DNA of 64,000 nucleotides from positions 99,741-163,740 of the forward strand of contig MDLA01000168.1 of assembly GCA_001730015.1 (NCBI GenBank), given 5' to 3'. Made by a program: the position numbers and the translations under genes. The stretch comes from Chromatiales bacterium (ex Bugula neritina AB1). GTDB lineage: Bacteria; Pseudomonadota; Gammaproteobacteria; Granulosicoccales; Granulosicoccaceae. Shown here one piece after another: positions 17,156-27,007 of this stretch. Position 1 is the stretch's first letter, and each line of letters begins with the position of its first letter. The notes below the pieces were generated by a model, which was not told where the DNA came from, did no database searches, and was given only the letters and a program-made list of their open reading frames with translations.

Positions 17156-18424
17156 TCAGACCATACTCTCCGCTCTCCCGGTTGCCGATCTCCGGCGCCG
17201 ACGTCTGCGTTTTTTTTGCTTCACCTGTAGCAGGACCGGGAGAATAGCCACACTCATTGGAATCATAATCGCATAGGCAGGATACGACATCATGGTATGA
17301 CTACTTAATGCAAACAGAAAATACAAAAAAACAAAAACCATTGCGGCTATTGATTTTCTGAACAAGGCAACAGGAAACAGCGCAAGATACACGAGCAAAC
17401 CCAGAATGCCCTGCTCCACTGCGATTTTCAGAAATTGGTTGTGTGTACCTATATCGCCAATCATACCCTCACTCGAACCCAGTCCTGTACCAACTAAAGG
17501 ATTATTCGAAAATGCTTCGAGCGATAACACGACGAGATCCTTTCTCACTTCGGTGGAACCATCCGACTGCGTGAAAAAATTCTGAGACAGGCGCTCCAAC
17601 ATATTCGTACTCATATATTGATCCAGATCAAACTGCACCAGCAACGCCGGTATTTGACCACTTATCAGCAAAAAGGCGAGAAGCACAACGAAGCACATCC
17701 CGAACATCTTGACAAACACGCTACTTTTCGCGCTGTACCCGAACAAGAGCGATATCAATACTGCCAATCCCCAAACGGTCAGCGATGCCCGACTAACCGT
17801 GCAAAAGACCGCCACACCAACCAGAATGGAAAACAGCAATCTCAACCGAACCGGAAGGAAAAACTGCCCGATAAACATCCCCAGAACCATAACATGGCCG
17901 TTATCATTAGAATTTTCGTACAGCGCACCGGATCTATTGACCTCCCCGACTTTTGAAGCATCCTCAAAAAATCGATCTACGATCACCTGGAAATTCGGAT
18001 CAAGAAATTCCATTACTGACAAGACCGCAAGGAGCACAACTGCGACCACCATCCCGTATCCGGATGCATTAAAATTTGATCTATCCTTAGCCAAAACAAT
18101 GAAAGTGGCACCCAACGCACTCATCCATGTGTATTGGATAAATTGTTCCATCGACCCGCCATCAAAAATAAAAAACAGAGACAAACACCCCATTAATAAG
18201 AAACAAAAATTCCACATGAGATAAGTCAAGGCCGGGCGTGAGATACTAATAAAACCTTTATTGAAAATACTGAGAAATACACAAATAACAATACAACCGA
18301 ACCAGAAATGCCAGGGTACGAGACCTATACGCAGAGACAGGATATAGTACGGAATATTTGAAACCAACAGAAACACGACCAGAAACAACGTCATGTTTGT
18401 AACAAGTTTTATGGAATTACTCAT
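17156..18424 (-). CDS. O-antigen polymerase/ligase (Wzy/WaaL-type) membrane protein
   Basis: The protein has 422 residues with about eleven hydrophobic helices. The Wzy_C/WaaL region is visible as EVRKDLVVLSLEAFSNNPLVG, then GTGLGSSEGMIGDIGTHNQFL with its conserved His, followed by GILGLLVYLALF. Such proteins polymerise undecaprenyl-linked repeats or ligate polymer to lipid A. With a Wzx flippase nearby, polymerase is the more likely role. The cytoplasmic tail is strongly basic: KQKK followed by a run of at least seven Arg. It is divergent from the first asparagine synthetase gene. Confidence 0.87.
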   Translation of the reverse strand: MSNSIKLVTNMTLFLVVFLLVSNIPYYILSLRIGLVPWHFWFGCIVICVFLSIFNKGFISISRPALTYLMWNFCFLLMGCLSLFFIFDGGSMEQFIQYTWMSALGATFIVLAKDRSNFNASGYGMVVAVVLLAVLSVMEFLDPNFQVIVDRFFEDASKVGEVNRSGALYENSNDNGHVMVLGMFIGQFFLPVRLRLLFSILVGVAVFCTVSRASLTVWGLAVLISLLFGYSAKSSVFVKMFGMCFVVLLAFLLISGQIPALLVQFDLDQYMSTNMLERLSQNFFTQSDGSTEVRKDLVVLSLEAFSNNPLVGTGLGSSEGMIGDIGTHNQFLKIAVEQGILGLLVYLALFPVALFRKSIAAMVFVFLYFLFALSSHTMMSYPAYAIMIPMSVAILPVLLQVKQKKRRRRRRRSATGRAESMV

Positions 18425-18593
18425 AAGATAGCCATTAGGTACCGGTTTTAGTCGGGTTCAATCCAGTATTGCCACGATTATTAAATATAGGATTGGATCG
18501 ACATCTAAGCTAGTTTAAATAGGAGTACAATATCCAGCCGCGATTCACACAACTACACACGAACTACCACCTAACTCTAAAGAAATCAATGAT

Positions 18594-20525
18594 ATGTGCG
18601 GAATCGCCGGTATAATAAATTCGACAGCTCAATCCCCGGAGCGACTACGCAATTTGGCAACCAAGATGGCAACGGCCATCAATCATCGAGGCCCGGACGG
18701 TGATGGCATTTGGACAGATGCAGACAACAGGGTTGCACTTGCGCATAAGCGATTATCAATTGTTGATTTAACCCCGTCCGGTGCTCAACCAATGATTTCC
18801 CACTGCGGGAACTACATTATGGTGTACAACGGAGAGGTTTACAACGCTACAGAAATAGCTGCCGAACTGCGTAAAACCGGAACTATATTTCGCGGCACCT
18901 CAGATACAGAAGTAATTCTGGGAGCAATTGCCCAATGGGGACTGAACGAAACAATAGAAAAGCTTATCGGTATGTTTTCGCTTGCACTTTGGGACATTCG
19001 TACTAAAACACTAACGCTGGTACGCGACAGGCTGGGTATAAAACCCCTCTATTGGTCTTTTGTCAACGATACGTTTATTTTCGCCTCCGAACTAAAAGCG
19101 CTTTTGCACCACCCTGTTTGTCCTCGTGAGGTAAATAAAGGTGCAATATCAAGTTACCTGCAAAAATGCTACATCAATGGTCCTGACTCAATATACTGTG
19201 GCGTCCACAAACTACTGCCAGGACATCTGCTGACCTTAGTATCCGGAAAAAGCCCGAAAATCCGGGAATTCTGGTCAATGAGTAATGTAGCTAAATCTGG
19301 CACCGACAATCAATTCGACGGCAGCATCGAAGAAGCAGAAGCTCATCTTGAAGCACTGGTGAAAAGCGCCACGAGCATGCGAATGCTATCTGATGTACCA
19401 CTGGGTGCATTTCTTTCAGGTGGGGTGGACTCGTCGCTTGTAGCCGCACTGATGCAACATGAAAGTAGCAAGCCGATAAAGACATTTTCGATCGGATTTG
19501 AAGATAGCCAGTTTAACGAAGCGCCCCACGCCGCAGAAGTAGCCAAGCACCTGGGAACAGATCATACAGAACTCTACGTCACACCACAGAATGCCATGGA
19601 TGTTATTCCAAATCTACACACTATATTCGATGAACCATTTTCAGATCCATCGCAAATTCCTACCTATTTATTGTGTAAAATGACAAGACAGCACGTCACC
19701 GTTGCATTATCGGGTGACGGTGGTGACGAGCTTTTCACGGGTTACGAACGTTATTTCACGGTAAACAACAATTCAGCCATTCTAAAGCAACCTCGTATAA
19801 TTCGAAACACAGGTGCTCGTATCCTTAATTCGATATCGCCAGTATGGGCCAATAGAATGAGGACAATTCTGCCCGGGAGGGTTAGCCACCTGCTGGCCGG
19901 ACACAAAATACACCGCATACCTCCGGCACTGCGGGATGGGCAGCTAGCAACATTGTATCAATCTACCCTAGCTCACTATTCCCAACCCAACAATTTAATG
20001 CTATCAGATGAAGAAATAGACGACCCAGTGTATCAGCAAGCTCAATCTATTAAATTTAAAGATTCCTTCTCATTAATGCAATTCATAGATACACTGGATT
20101 ATCTGCCCGGAGACATTCTCACAAAGTTAGATCGCACAAGCATGGCAACCTCACTGGAGGCGAGAGTACCGTTATTGGACCACCGCATAGTTGAGTTCGC
20201 CTGGACCTTGCCACAAATATACAAAGCCGGTAATGGTGAGGGCAAACGAATCCTCAAAAATGTTTTATATAAACATGTACCAAGAAATTTGATTGAGCGC
20301 CCTAAAATGGGGTTTGGCGTTCCGATAGGACAGTGGCTACGAGGCCCGCTAAATAGCTGGGCAGAGGACTTACTCTCACACGATTCATTAAAGTCCACTG
20401 GAATTCTAGATCCGAACATAATCAGAAAGCACTGGAATCAACATAAAAAACACCAGGTGAATTGGGAGTATCACCTATGGGATGTTCTCAATCTTCAATC
20501 CTGGGCAATAAACAACTCAATTTAA
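18594..20525 (+). CDS. asnB: Asparagine synthetase-type glutamine amidotransferase 1
   Basis: The protein has 643 residues. Cys2 (MCGIAGII) is the N-terminal nucleophile of the class II glutaminase domain, followed by HRGPDGDG and the NGEVYN motif. The synthetase half has the ATP pyrophosphatase loop LSGGVDSSL near residue 277 and SGDGGDELF. It could make asparagine, but genes of this type inside polysaccharide clusters often convert uronic acid carboxyls to amides. A second, divergent copy lies 3.4 kb downstream, which favours polymer amidation for at least one. It is followed by the flippase gene. Confidence 0.92.
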   Translation: MCGIAGIINSTAQSPERLRNLATKMATAINHRGPDGDGIWTDADNRVALAHKRLSIVDLTPSGAQPMISHCGNYIMVYNGEVYNATEIAAELRKTGTIFRGTSDTEVILGAIAQWGLNETIEKLIGMFSLALWDIRTKTLTLVRDRLGIKPLYWSFVNDTFIFASELKALLHHPVCPREVNKGAISSYLQKCYINGPDSIYCGVHKLLPGHLLTLVSGKSPKIREFWSMSNVAKSGTDNQFDGSIEEAEAHLEALVKSATSMRMLSDVPLGAFLSGGVDSSLVAALMQHESSKPIKTFSIGFEDSQFNEAPHAAEVAKHLGTDHTELYVTPQNAMDVIPNLHTIFDEPFSDPSQIPTYLLCKMTRQHVTVALSGDGGDELFTGYERYFTVNNNSAILKQPRIIRNTGARILNSISPVWANRMRTILPGRVSHLLAGHKIHRIPPALRDGQLATLYQSTLAHYSQPNNLMLSDEEIDDPVYQQAQSIKFKDSFSLMQFIDTLDYLPGDILTKLDRTSMATSLEARVPLLDHRIVEFAWTLPQIYKAGNGEGKRILKNVLYKHVPRNLIERPKMGFGVPIGQWLRGPLNSWAEDLLSHDSLKSTGILDPNIIRKHWNQHKKHQVNWEYHLWDVLNLQSWAINNSI

Positions 20526-20570
20526 TCCACCTTGTCTAAGGGGGCTACTCGACATTATAAAGACAATGCA

Positions 20571-21893
20571 ATGCACGCCGGAACTAAACGAACACAAAGC
20601 CATTTTAAAGACTTACTAAATGGTGCATCAATCAATATCGTCGCCAAAGTTCTGGCTGCGGCATTAGGATTCATTAGTAGCCTGCTTCTAACCAGACACT
20701 TCGGGGCAGCGACAATCGGGATAATTGCGATCGTAGTAAGCATAATGAACATAGGTGCAAATTTCGCATTATGTGGCATGGGCACCTTAACCCTTAAACT
20801 CATTCCCACATTTCTCACCAGGCATGGACTTAAGGCAACAAAACAGCTATTTAGAAAACTCTTAATGCTGTCAGCAATCAATGCAATCATCGCCATGATT
20901 GCAATCACTCTGTTTCTTTCATTCGATAGCACAAAAGAGAGCATTACTGAATCAATAAACCCGTTTCTGCCGGGATTTCTCGTGATTAGTGCTGTCGGAG
21001 TGATTATTTGTAGCAATACACTAAGAGGGCTCGGTGACTACATTTCATTTTCACTTTTAGATGTCATTCCATCACTACTACTACTTCTTGTTGTTCTTGG
21101 AAGCATTTCCGCAGGCCTGAATAACGAGACATTTATTCACTACTATTTTTTTATCTATGTCGGATCATTCATATTGGCACTGATTATGGTGAACCGGTAT
21201 TTTCAAAAACTCGAACACAAGCAGCACGAGCCAAACTGCCTTGACTCAATCAGGAGTTCACAGATTTACAAGCAGGCAATTCCCATGTTCGGAATTTCAG
21301 TTAGCCACATTTTAATTCAAAATATCGACATTCTTTGCATCGCATTCTATCTTGATCAAAAAAGCGTGGGCATTTACTCAATATACATAAAGCTGGTTGC
21401 CTTCACTACATTTGCAACACTTGCTGTAAACTCCATGTTTGCTCCAAAAGTCGCACTACTGTATGAACAGAACAACCTAAAAACTCTTCGAAGGCTTGCC
21501 AAGCAAACAACGCTCTTATCTACCGCTGTTATTGCTTCGCTATCAACAGGATTATTGATCTTCCACGAACCGATCCTGACTTTGTACGGAGTAGAATTTC
21601 TACTGGATAAAGCAACACTCTATATTCTGCTTTGCACCACCGTTTTGCATGCCTCTTTTGGCTCGGTCGGGTTTTTTCTTAACATGACGGGCCAACAGAA
21701 TATTTTCCTCAAAATAATGCTTACAGCTGTGATTCTAAATACTCTATTAAACCTTATTCTAATTCCGTTGTCAGGAATATTGGGCGCCGCTGTGGCAACT
21801 CTAATTACAACAGCCGTGTGGAATACATTAGCAATGCTGGTTATTTTCAGGAAACACGGCTACACACTTTTCCCAACACGCCTTTTCGCATGA
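20571..21893 (+). CDS. Wzx-type polysaccharide flippase (MATE/MOP superfamily)
   Basis: The protein has about 440 residues and 12-14 hydrophobic segments. The N-terminal pattern ASINIVAKVLAAALGFISS / RHFGAATIGIIAIVVSI and the GAAVATLITTAVWN stretch near the C-terminus are typical of polysaccharide biosynthesis flippases. It would move undecaprenyl-linked repeat units across the inner membrane. The frame can also start at TTG 20532, seven bases after the asnB stop; ATG 20571 is preferred as a standard codon. Its stop overlaps the sulfotransferase start (ATGA). Confidence 0.88.
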   Translation: MHAGTKRTQSHFKDLLNGASINIVAKVLAAALGFISSLLLTRHFGAATIGIIAIVVSIMNIGANFALCGMGTLTLKLIPTFLTRHGLKATKQLFRKLLMLSAINAIIAMIAITLFLSFDSTKESITESINPFLPGFLVISAVGVIICSNTLRGLGDYISFSLLDVIPSLLLLLVVLGSISAGLNNETFIHYYFFIYVGSFILALIMVNRYFQKLEHKQHEPNCLDSIRSSQIYKQAIPMFGISVSHILIQNIDILCIAFYLDQKSVGIYSIYIKLVAFTTFATLAVNSMFAPKVALLYEQNNLKTLRRLAKQTTLLSTAVIASLSTGLLIFHEPILTLYGVEFLLDKATLYILLCTTVLHASFGSVGFFLNMTGQQNIFLKIMLTAVILNTLLNLILIPLSGILGAAVATLITTAVWNTLAMLVIFRKHGYTLFPTRLFA

Positions 21894-22798
21894 ATAAACC
21901 AAACACCTTTGTCATTGGTGCACCCAAATGTGGAACCACCGCATTGTGTAAATATCTTGAGTTACACACAAATATCTTTATGTGCGACCCCAAAGAACCT
22001 CACTTTTTTGCGCATCAGGATATGCCCGGAAGGAAGCACTACTACACCAACATAGACACCTACCTTGAACTTTTTCAAGGTGCTAAATCGAATCAAAACG
22101 TTTTGATCGAAGGGTCCGTATGGTACCTGTTTTGTGAGAATGCCATTAAAAGGATATTTAATTTCAACCCGAAAGCCAAGCTAATCGTCATGCTACGCAG
22201 ACCGGATGAGATGGTCTATTCATATCACAGCCAGGCTATTGTTTCATTCAGCGAAGATATCACTGATTTTGAGCTAGCCTGGAGAACCTCTAAAGGACCG
22301 AACCCCAGTAGAACCATACCCAAGCACTGTGATGAGCCCAAGGTATTGCAATACGACCAAATCGCAAAATATGGCGACCAGCTCGAGCGCCTTTTTTCCA
22401 TATTCGATCGAAGCCAGATAATGATAATTTTATTTGATGATTTTAAGTCCAATACAGAAAAAACATACAATGATGTTCTTAATTTTCTTGAACTACCACC
22501 CGAATCATTACCCTCATTTGAAAAAATCAACGAGAATAAAGTCATTACCAATAAAACTATTGGAAGAATTTTAACCAAACCACCGGGTTGGCTACTTCAA
22601 GCCATAGCGTTGTTTAAGCGATTGCTCGGTATAAAAAACCTAAATGTACGGGAAAGACTATTAAATTCTGTATCGCGCAATGCGGAGCGCACTCCACTTT
22701 CACTGGAGTTAAGACAGGAAATAATCGATAACTATCGTGAAGACATTCTTAAAACTCAGAGAATCACCAACCTCTCGTTAGAAAAATGGTTGAATTAG
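21890..22798 (+). CDS. Sulfotransferase (PAPS-dependent, Sulfotransfer domain)
   Basis: The protein has 302 residues. The phosphosulfate-binding loop is at the N-terminus (FVIGAPKCGTTALCKYLE), then PHFFAH, and the second nucleotide-binding region is the Arg/Ser-containing LIVMLRRPDEMVYSYHSQ stretch near residue 100. It moves sulfate from PAPS to a hydroxyl, here most likely on the nascent glycan. The ATG overlaps the flippase stop by four bases; an upstream ATG at 21818 lies inside the flippase and lacks homology. Its own stop overlaps the next glycosyltransferase. No PAPS-synthesis genes are in the window. Confidence 0.9.
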   Translation: MNKPNTFVIGAPKCGTTALCKYLELHTNIFMCDPKEPHFFAHQDMPGRKHYYTNIDTYLELFQGAKSNQNVLIEGSVWYLFCENAIKRIFNFNPKAKLIVMLRRPDEMVYSYHSQAIVSFSEDITDFELAWRTSKGPNPSRTIPKHCDEPKVLQYDQIAKYGDQLERLFSIFDRSQIMIILFDDFKSNTEKTYNDVLNFLELPPESLPSFEKINENKVITNKTIGRILTKPPGWLLQAIALFKRLLGIKNLNVRERLLNSVSRNAERTPLSLELRQEIIDNYREDILKTQRITNLSLEKWLN

Positions 22799-23919
22799 TT
22801 CCCACTGAAAAACTAAAGCTGCTGTGTGTCATCCCCACTCTGGGCCATGGTGGCGCCCAGAAAGTTATGGTTGAGCTTATACACAGCTTACTTTACACCT
22901 CATCCAGGAAAGTAGAATTTGAAATCAGCCTTCTAACTTTCAGAGAAGAAGTAGACCCGATATACAAAGTTGATAAATGCGTCAAACTATTCTCAATCGA
23001 TGCCATTATTGACGACACCCCCTCTTTGACGTCTTTCCTGAAATCGCCACTTGCCATAAGAAGACACATCAAAACCATTAGCCCCGATATTATTTTATCA
23101 TTTCAGGACATCGCAAATTTCCCGGTAATTCTTGCCGCATTTGGATTGAAAATTCCGGTGATATCTTCTGAGCGAATGGACCCTCGCTTCCATACAGCTG
23201 CCCCTGTTCGAAAATTTCTGAGACTTCTACTTTACAATAGATTACACAGAGTTATTGTACAAACCACATTGATCGCTGAGCAGATGCCCAAGTCGATTAA
23301 GCCAAAACTAAGAGTAATACCCAATGCTGTACCGCCACCAGCACAAAACCTCTCCGGGACAATCGGGACCGCTACCAATACAATTATCTCAGCTGGTAGA
23401 TTGGAAGCACAGAAGGATTTTTCGCTACTGATCAACGCGTTTGCACAATTGCCCGAGAAAACAAAATGGCGTTTAAAAATATTTGGGGAAGGCTCTTTGA
23501 GAACGACCCTTCAAGCACAGATTGACACACTGAATCTCAACAAGCTCGTAACGCTTGAACCCGCAACCACCAACATATTCACTGAACTGTTCAAAGCAAA
23601 AATATTCGTACTTCCATCACGCTACGAAGGCTTCCCTAACATTCTCTCCGAAGCCGTTTCAGCGGGTCTTCCGTCGATAGCTTTCGATTCGGTCAGTGGC
23701 ACCCGGGAACTGATTACCAATAATTCAAACGGGATCCTTTTGAGCGAGAGTCAACGCACTCCGCTTGCGCTTGCTCAAGCGTTACTTTCTCTAATGGATT
23801 CACCCGACACAAGACTGAAAATGAAACAAAACTGTGAGCCTATAGCTGCCACTTTCAACCCGGAAATCGTCTACCAGAAATGGATGGACCTGATTATAAA
23901 TTCAATACAACGCACTTAG
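22786..23919 (+). CDS. Glycosyltransferase family 4 (A)
   Basis: This GT-B retaining glycosyltransferase has 377 residues. IPTLGHGGAQKVMVELI at the N-terminus is the acceptor-side glycine loop, and the donor-binding EX7E motif is in SRYEGFPNILSEAVSAGLP near residue 285. It would add a hexose or acetamido sugar to the lipid-linked repeat on the cytoplasmic face. It overlaps the sulfotransferase gene by 13 bp, and the second asparagine synthetase begins 19 bp downstream, so all belong to one operon. The sugar donor is not predictable. Confidence 0.92.
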   Translation: MVELVPTEKLKLLCVIPTLGHGGAQKVMVELIHSLLYTSSRKVEFEISLLTFREEVDPIYKVDKCVKLFSIDAIIDDTPSLTSFLKSPLAIRRHIKTISPDIILSFQDIANFPVILAAFGLKIPVISSERMDPRFHTAAPVRKFLRLLLYNRLHRVIVQTTLIAEQMPKSIKPKLRVIPNAVPPPAQNLSGTIGTATNTIISAGRLEAQKDFSLLINAFAQLPEKTKWRLKIFGEGSLRTTLQAQIDTLNLNKLVTLEPATTNIFTELFKAKIFVLPSRYEGFPNILSEAVSAGLPSIAFDSVSGTRELITNNSNGILLSESQRTPLALAQALLSLMDSPDTRLKMKQNCEPIAATFNPEIVYQKWMDLIINSIQRT

Positions 23920-23938
23920 ATATTGGGAATTTTATTTC

Positions 23939-25771
23939 ATGTGTGGCATTGCTGGTTCTATCAACACTTCCCTGAACACCGACGAGGTAATCAGATCAAT
24001 GGGGCATCGTGGACCAGATCGGCAAAGTTCTGAGTCAATTGACAATGTAATTCTGGTTCATGCCCGACTTTCAATCATTGATTCAGCCGGGGGAGCTCAG
24101 CCGATGCGTCGCAACGATCTCGTTATTGTGTTTAACGGCGAGATCTACAATCATAAATCCCTGCGACAGCAATTCGACCTAAACTGCACAACTGAATCCG
24201 ATACGGAGACTTTACTCGCCCTTTTTGAACTCTTAGGAACTGATTGCCTCAAATTTCTGGATGGTATGTTCGCATTTGCGATATACAATACTCGTAAAAA
24301 GGAAATTACCCTGGCACGTGATAGAGCCGGGGAAAAACCGCTATATTACTGGAAGAATGGCTCTAGTTTCATGTTCGCCAGCGAATTAAATACTATAAAG
24401 TCGGCACAGCCCTTAGAGGTAGACGAGGGTTCGATATGCAATTTTCTATCATCGGGGGTTATGTATGGGAAAAAGACCCCTTATTTAGATACCGAAGAGC
24501 TCTTACCTGGTCATTTTATTGAACTGAATACAATTGAAGTTAAACCTTCAGGCTCAAAATGGTTCTCCCTGGAACACGGATACAACCGGGATAACAGCAA
24601 GACCAGATCACTTAAATCCTGCATTGATTTTGTGGACGAAGCGCTGAACAGTGCGGTCAGGAATCAGTTACTATCATCTGATCTGGAAGTTGGAGCTTTC
24701 CTGAGTGGAGGTATAGACAGCGGCTTAGTATGCGCTATGGCATCACTAAACCAAGCGCAGCTTAAGACATTTACCGTTTCATTTAAAGGCCAGTTCGATG
24801 AATCAGAACTAGCTAACGCGACGGCAAAAATGTACAAAACAGACCACACCGTACTTTCTATAGACTACGCCGATCTCGAGGATAATATACATTCCATTAT
24901 TTCCAACTATGGAGAACCCATAAGTGATGACTCCATAGTTCCTACATGGTATGTCTGCCGCGCAGCCAAAGAGCACGTTACGGTTGTACTGACCGGTGAC
25001 GGAGCAGATGAAATATTTGGCGGGTACAGAAGGTACATCCCCTACTCCAGACTAGATCTGTTCCAGACATCAAACTCGACAGGCAAGCTCCGTGAGGCTC
25101 TTCGATTCCTTCCAAACCCAAGTACTAACAAACACAATAGCTATAGCTATTTGCACCGTTTTCTAGCATTACTCGGAAAAAATGGAACAGATCGATATAT
25201 CTCATCTACCACCCAGGTAAGCAGTTCTGAGCTATTACAGAAACAACAGGGAGTGGACTTTCTGGCAGACTACAATAGCCTGGCAGAGTCAAAAAACCTT
25301 TCCAGCCTTGACAAGCTCATGATCATGGATTTTCACGCACTTCTTGGCACCACACTCCTGCCGAAAATGGATATCGGGTCCATGGCACATTCACTTGAGA
25401 CGCGCACTCCATTTTTGGCAAAAGAAGTTTTGGACAACGCCCCATCAATACCCGGAAAGTACAAAATTAAAGGCACAACTACCAAGTATATTTTAAGGGA
25501 GCTTTCGAAAAAATACCTGCCGGCCGATGTCACAACCGCTCCAAAGCGCGGCTTCGAAACACCACTCGTCAATTGGGTGGACGGTCTCTTGAGGCATGTA
25601 ATTCACGATTCTCTTTCCACACCAAATGCCTATGTCAGACAGTTCTATTCCAGGAACTACGTAGACAAGCTACTAAACACTAACATCCTTCCTCCGACAC
25701 AGAGAGCACGTATGATATGGATGTTATTCTGCACTGAAGTCTGGTACACCACAAGGGTTAAAACATTATGA
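23939..25771 (+). CDS. asnB: Asparagine synthetase-type glutamine amidotransferase 2
   Basis: The protein has 610 residues with Cys2 (MCGIAGSI), GHRGPDRQS, FNGEIYNH, the PP-loop LSGGIDSGL near residue 253, and TGDGADEIFGGYRRY. All catalytic parts of both domains are present. It is clearly a distinct homologue rather than a recent duplicate of the copy at 18.6 kb, since loops and C-termini differ. Two such enzymes among glycosyltransferases suggest amidation of two different acidic sugars, or an amide transfer step. The next glycosyltransferase starts within its stop (ATGA). Confidence 0.92.
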   Translation: MCGIAGSINTSLNTDEVIRSMGHRGPDRQSSESIDNVILVHARLSIIDSAGGAQPMRRNDLVIVFNGEIYNHKSLRQQFDLNCTTESDTETLLALFELLGTDCLKFLDGMFAFAIYNTRKKEITLARDRAGEKPLYYWKNGSSFMFASELNTIKSAQPLEVDEGSICNFLSSGVMYGKKTPYLDTEELLPGHFIELNTIEVKPSGSKWFSLEHGYNRDNSKTRSLKSCIDFVDEALNSAVRNQLLSSDLEVGAFLSGGIDSGLVCAMASLNQAQLKTFTVSFKGQFDESELANATAKMYKTDHTVLSIDYADLEDNIHSIISNYGEPISDDSIVPTWYVCRAAKEHVTVVLTGDGADEIFGGYRRYIPYSRLDLFQTSNSTGKLREALRFLPNPSTNKHNSYSYLHRFLALLGKNGTDRYISSTTQVSSSELLQKQQGVDFLADYNSLAESKNLSSLDKLMIMDFHALLGTTLLPKMDIGSMAHSLETRTPFLAKEVLDNAPSIPGKYKIKGTTTKYILRELSKKYLPADVTTAPKRGFETPLVNWVDGLLRHVIHDSLSTPNAYVRQFYSRNYVDKLLNTNILPPTQRARMIWMLFCTEVWYTTRVKTL

Positions 25772-26895
25772 ACATTGCAGTAATTGGAGGAGTACCACAG
25801 TCTCTAACCAATTTCCGGGGGGACTTAATCTATTCCCTACAAAACCTGGGACACAACGTATACGCCCTGGCAGGCGGTGAAGACCCACAATTTACCGACG
25901 AACTTGAAAATAATGGCGTGAAGTTTGTCAGCTATCCAATAAAGCGAACTAGATTAAACCCCTTCGCTGACCTGCATACCTTGATTTTTCTCCGCAGATG
26001 GTTCATTAAGAATAATATTGATTTTGTTTTTTCTTATACCGCCAAGCCAATTATATGGGGGGGCATCGCAGCACGCTTCGCCGGGGTCAAATATTTTCAT
26101 GCAATGGTAACTGGATTAGGCCGACAATTTGACTCGGAAAATTTTAAGCAGAAACTCGTCTCGTTTGTTGTAAAGAATCTTTACCGTATCTCACTAACTC
26201 ACGCATCAACAGTCACCTTTCAAAATGTCGATGACCTGGATTTTTTTGTCGATAACCACCTCACTTCAAACTCAAAGACACATCGGGTCAACGGCTCTGG
26301 TGTAGATCTGAGAAAATACAGCAGTACAAACACGCCGACGGATCCTTTTGTTTTTCTCACTGTCGGGCGGCTGCTCGCCTCAAAAGGGTTTCGTGAGTTT
26401 GTTGGTGCAGCAGATATCGTCAGCAAAAAATATCCGAACGCGCATTTCCGCATTGTGGGTATGCAAGAGCAAGGCTCCGATGCAATACCCCAGGATGAGA
26501 TTGAGAGCTGGAATAAAAGGCCGTATATTAACTATGTTGGACAGACCAAAGATACCATCTCCGAACTGGCATCCTGTTCGGTTTTTGTACTGGCTACCTA
26601 CTTGCGGGAAGGAGTTCCACGCACTATTCTCGAAGCAATGGCCAGTGGTCGCGCTGTAATAACAACTAATACGGTCGGCTGTCGAGACGCTGTTGCTCAC
26701 TCAGTCAACGGACTGCTCTTTGAACCGAAAGACACAACTGCATTGGCAGATGCAATGATCTTTCTGATAGAGCATCCCGACACTTTGCAGTCGATGGCAA
26801 GTAATGCAAGTCGACTCGCAGAGGAGAAGTACGATGTAAATAAGGTTAACAGTCACATGCTATCTATTATGGGACTACAGCCGAGCAGAGACTAA
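25768..26895 (+). CDS. Glycosyltransferase family 4 (B)
   Basis: The protein has 375 residues. It begins IAVIGGVPQSLTNFRGDLI with the GT4-type N-terminal loop, and the donor site shows FLTVGRLLASKGFREFV and REGVPRTILEAMASG (EX7E) near residue 290. It closely resembles PglA-like and EpsD-like transferases, which add N-acetylhexosamine or hexose to an initiating sugar. Four-base overlap with the preceding amidotransferase gene couples translation. It is the last gene of the plus-strand block that began at 18.6 kb. Confidence 0.92.
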   Translation: MNIAVIGGVPQSLTNFRGDLIYSLQNLGHNVYALAGGEDPQFTDELENNGVKFVSYPIKRTRLNPFADLHTLIFLRRWFIKNNIDFVFSYTAKPIIWGGIAARFAGVKYFHAMVTGLGRQFDSENFKQKLVSFVVKNLYRISLTHASTVTFQNVDDLDFFVDNHLTSNSKTHRVNGSGVDLRKYSSTNTPTDPFVFLTVGRLLASKGFREFVGAADIVSKKYPNAHFRIVGMQEQGSDAIPQDEIESWNKRPYINYVGQTKDTISELASCSVFVLATYLREGVPRTILEAMASGRAVITTNTVGCRDAVAHSVNGLLFEPKDTTALADAMIFLIEHPDTLQSMASNASRLAEEKYDVNKVNSHMLSIMGLQPSRD

Positions 26896-26963
26896 ACCAG
26901 TAGAAATCACATTTTGTTACATCGCAAACCGCAGCGTCGGGAAACGCAACAAGATAAAAAATC

Positions 26964-27007
26964 AGCTAAATCTCTCTTGCTGATGCATTTATCATCAGGA
27001 TTTAGCT
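26964..27007 (-). terminator. Nested hairpin terminator for the minus-strand glycosyltransferase
   Basis: AGCTAAATC (26964-26972) pairs with GATTTAGCT (26999-27007), enclosing a second stem CTGATG/CATCAG (26980-26985/26993-26998). Read on the minus strand the stem is followed by GATTTTTTATC, a T-tract, which fits intrinsic termination of the gene ending at 27002. It sits between convergent genes, so it may also slow plus-strand transcripts. Confidence 0.6.
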
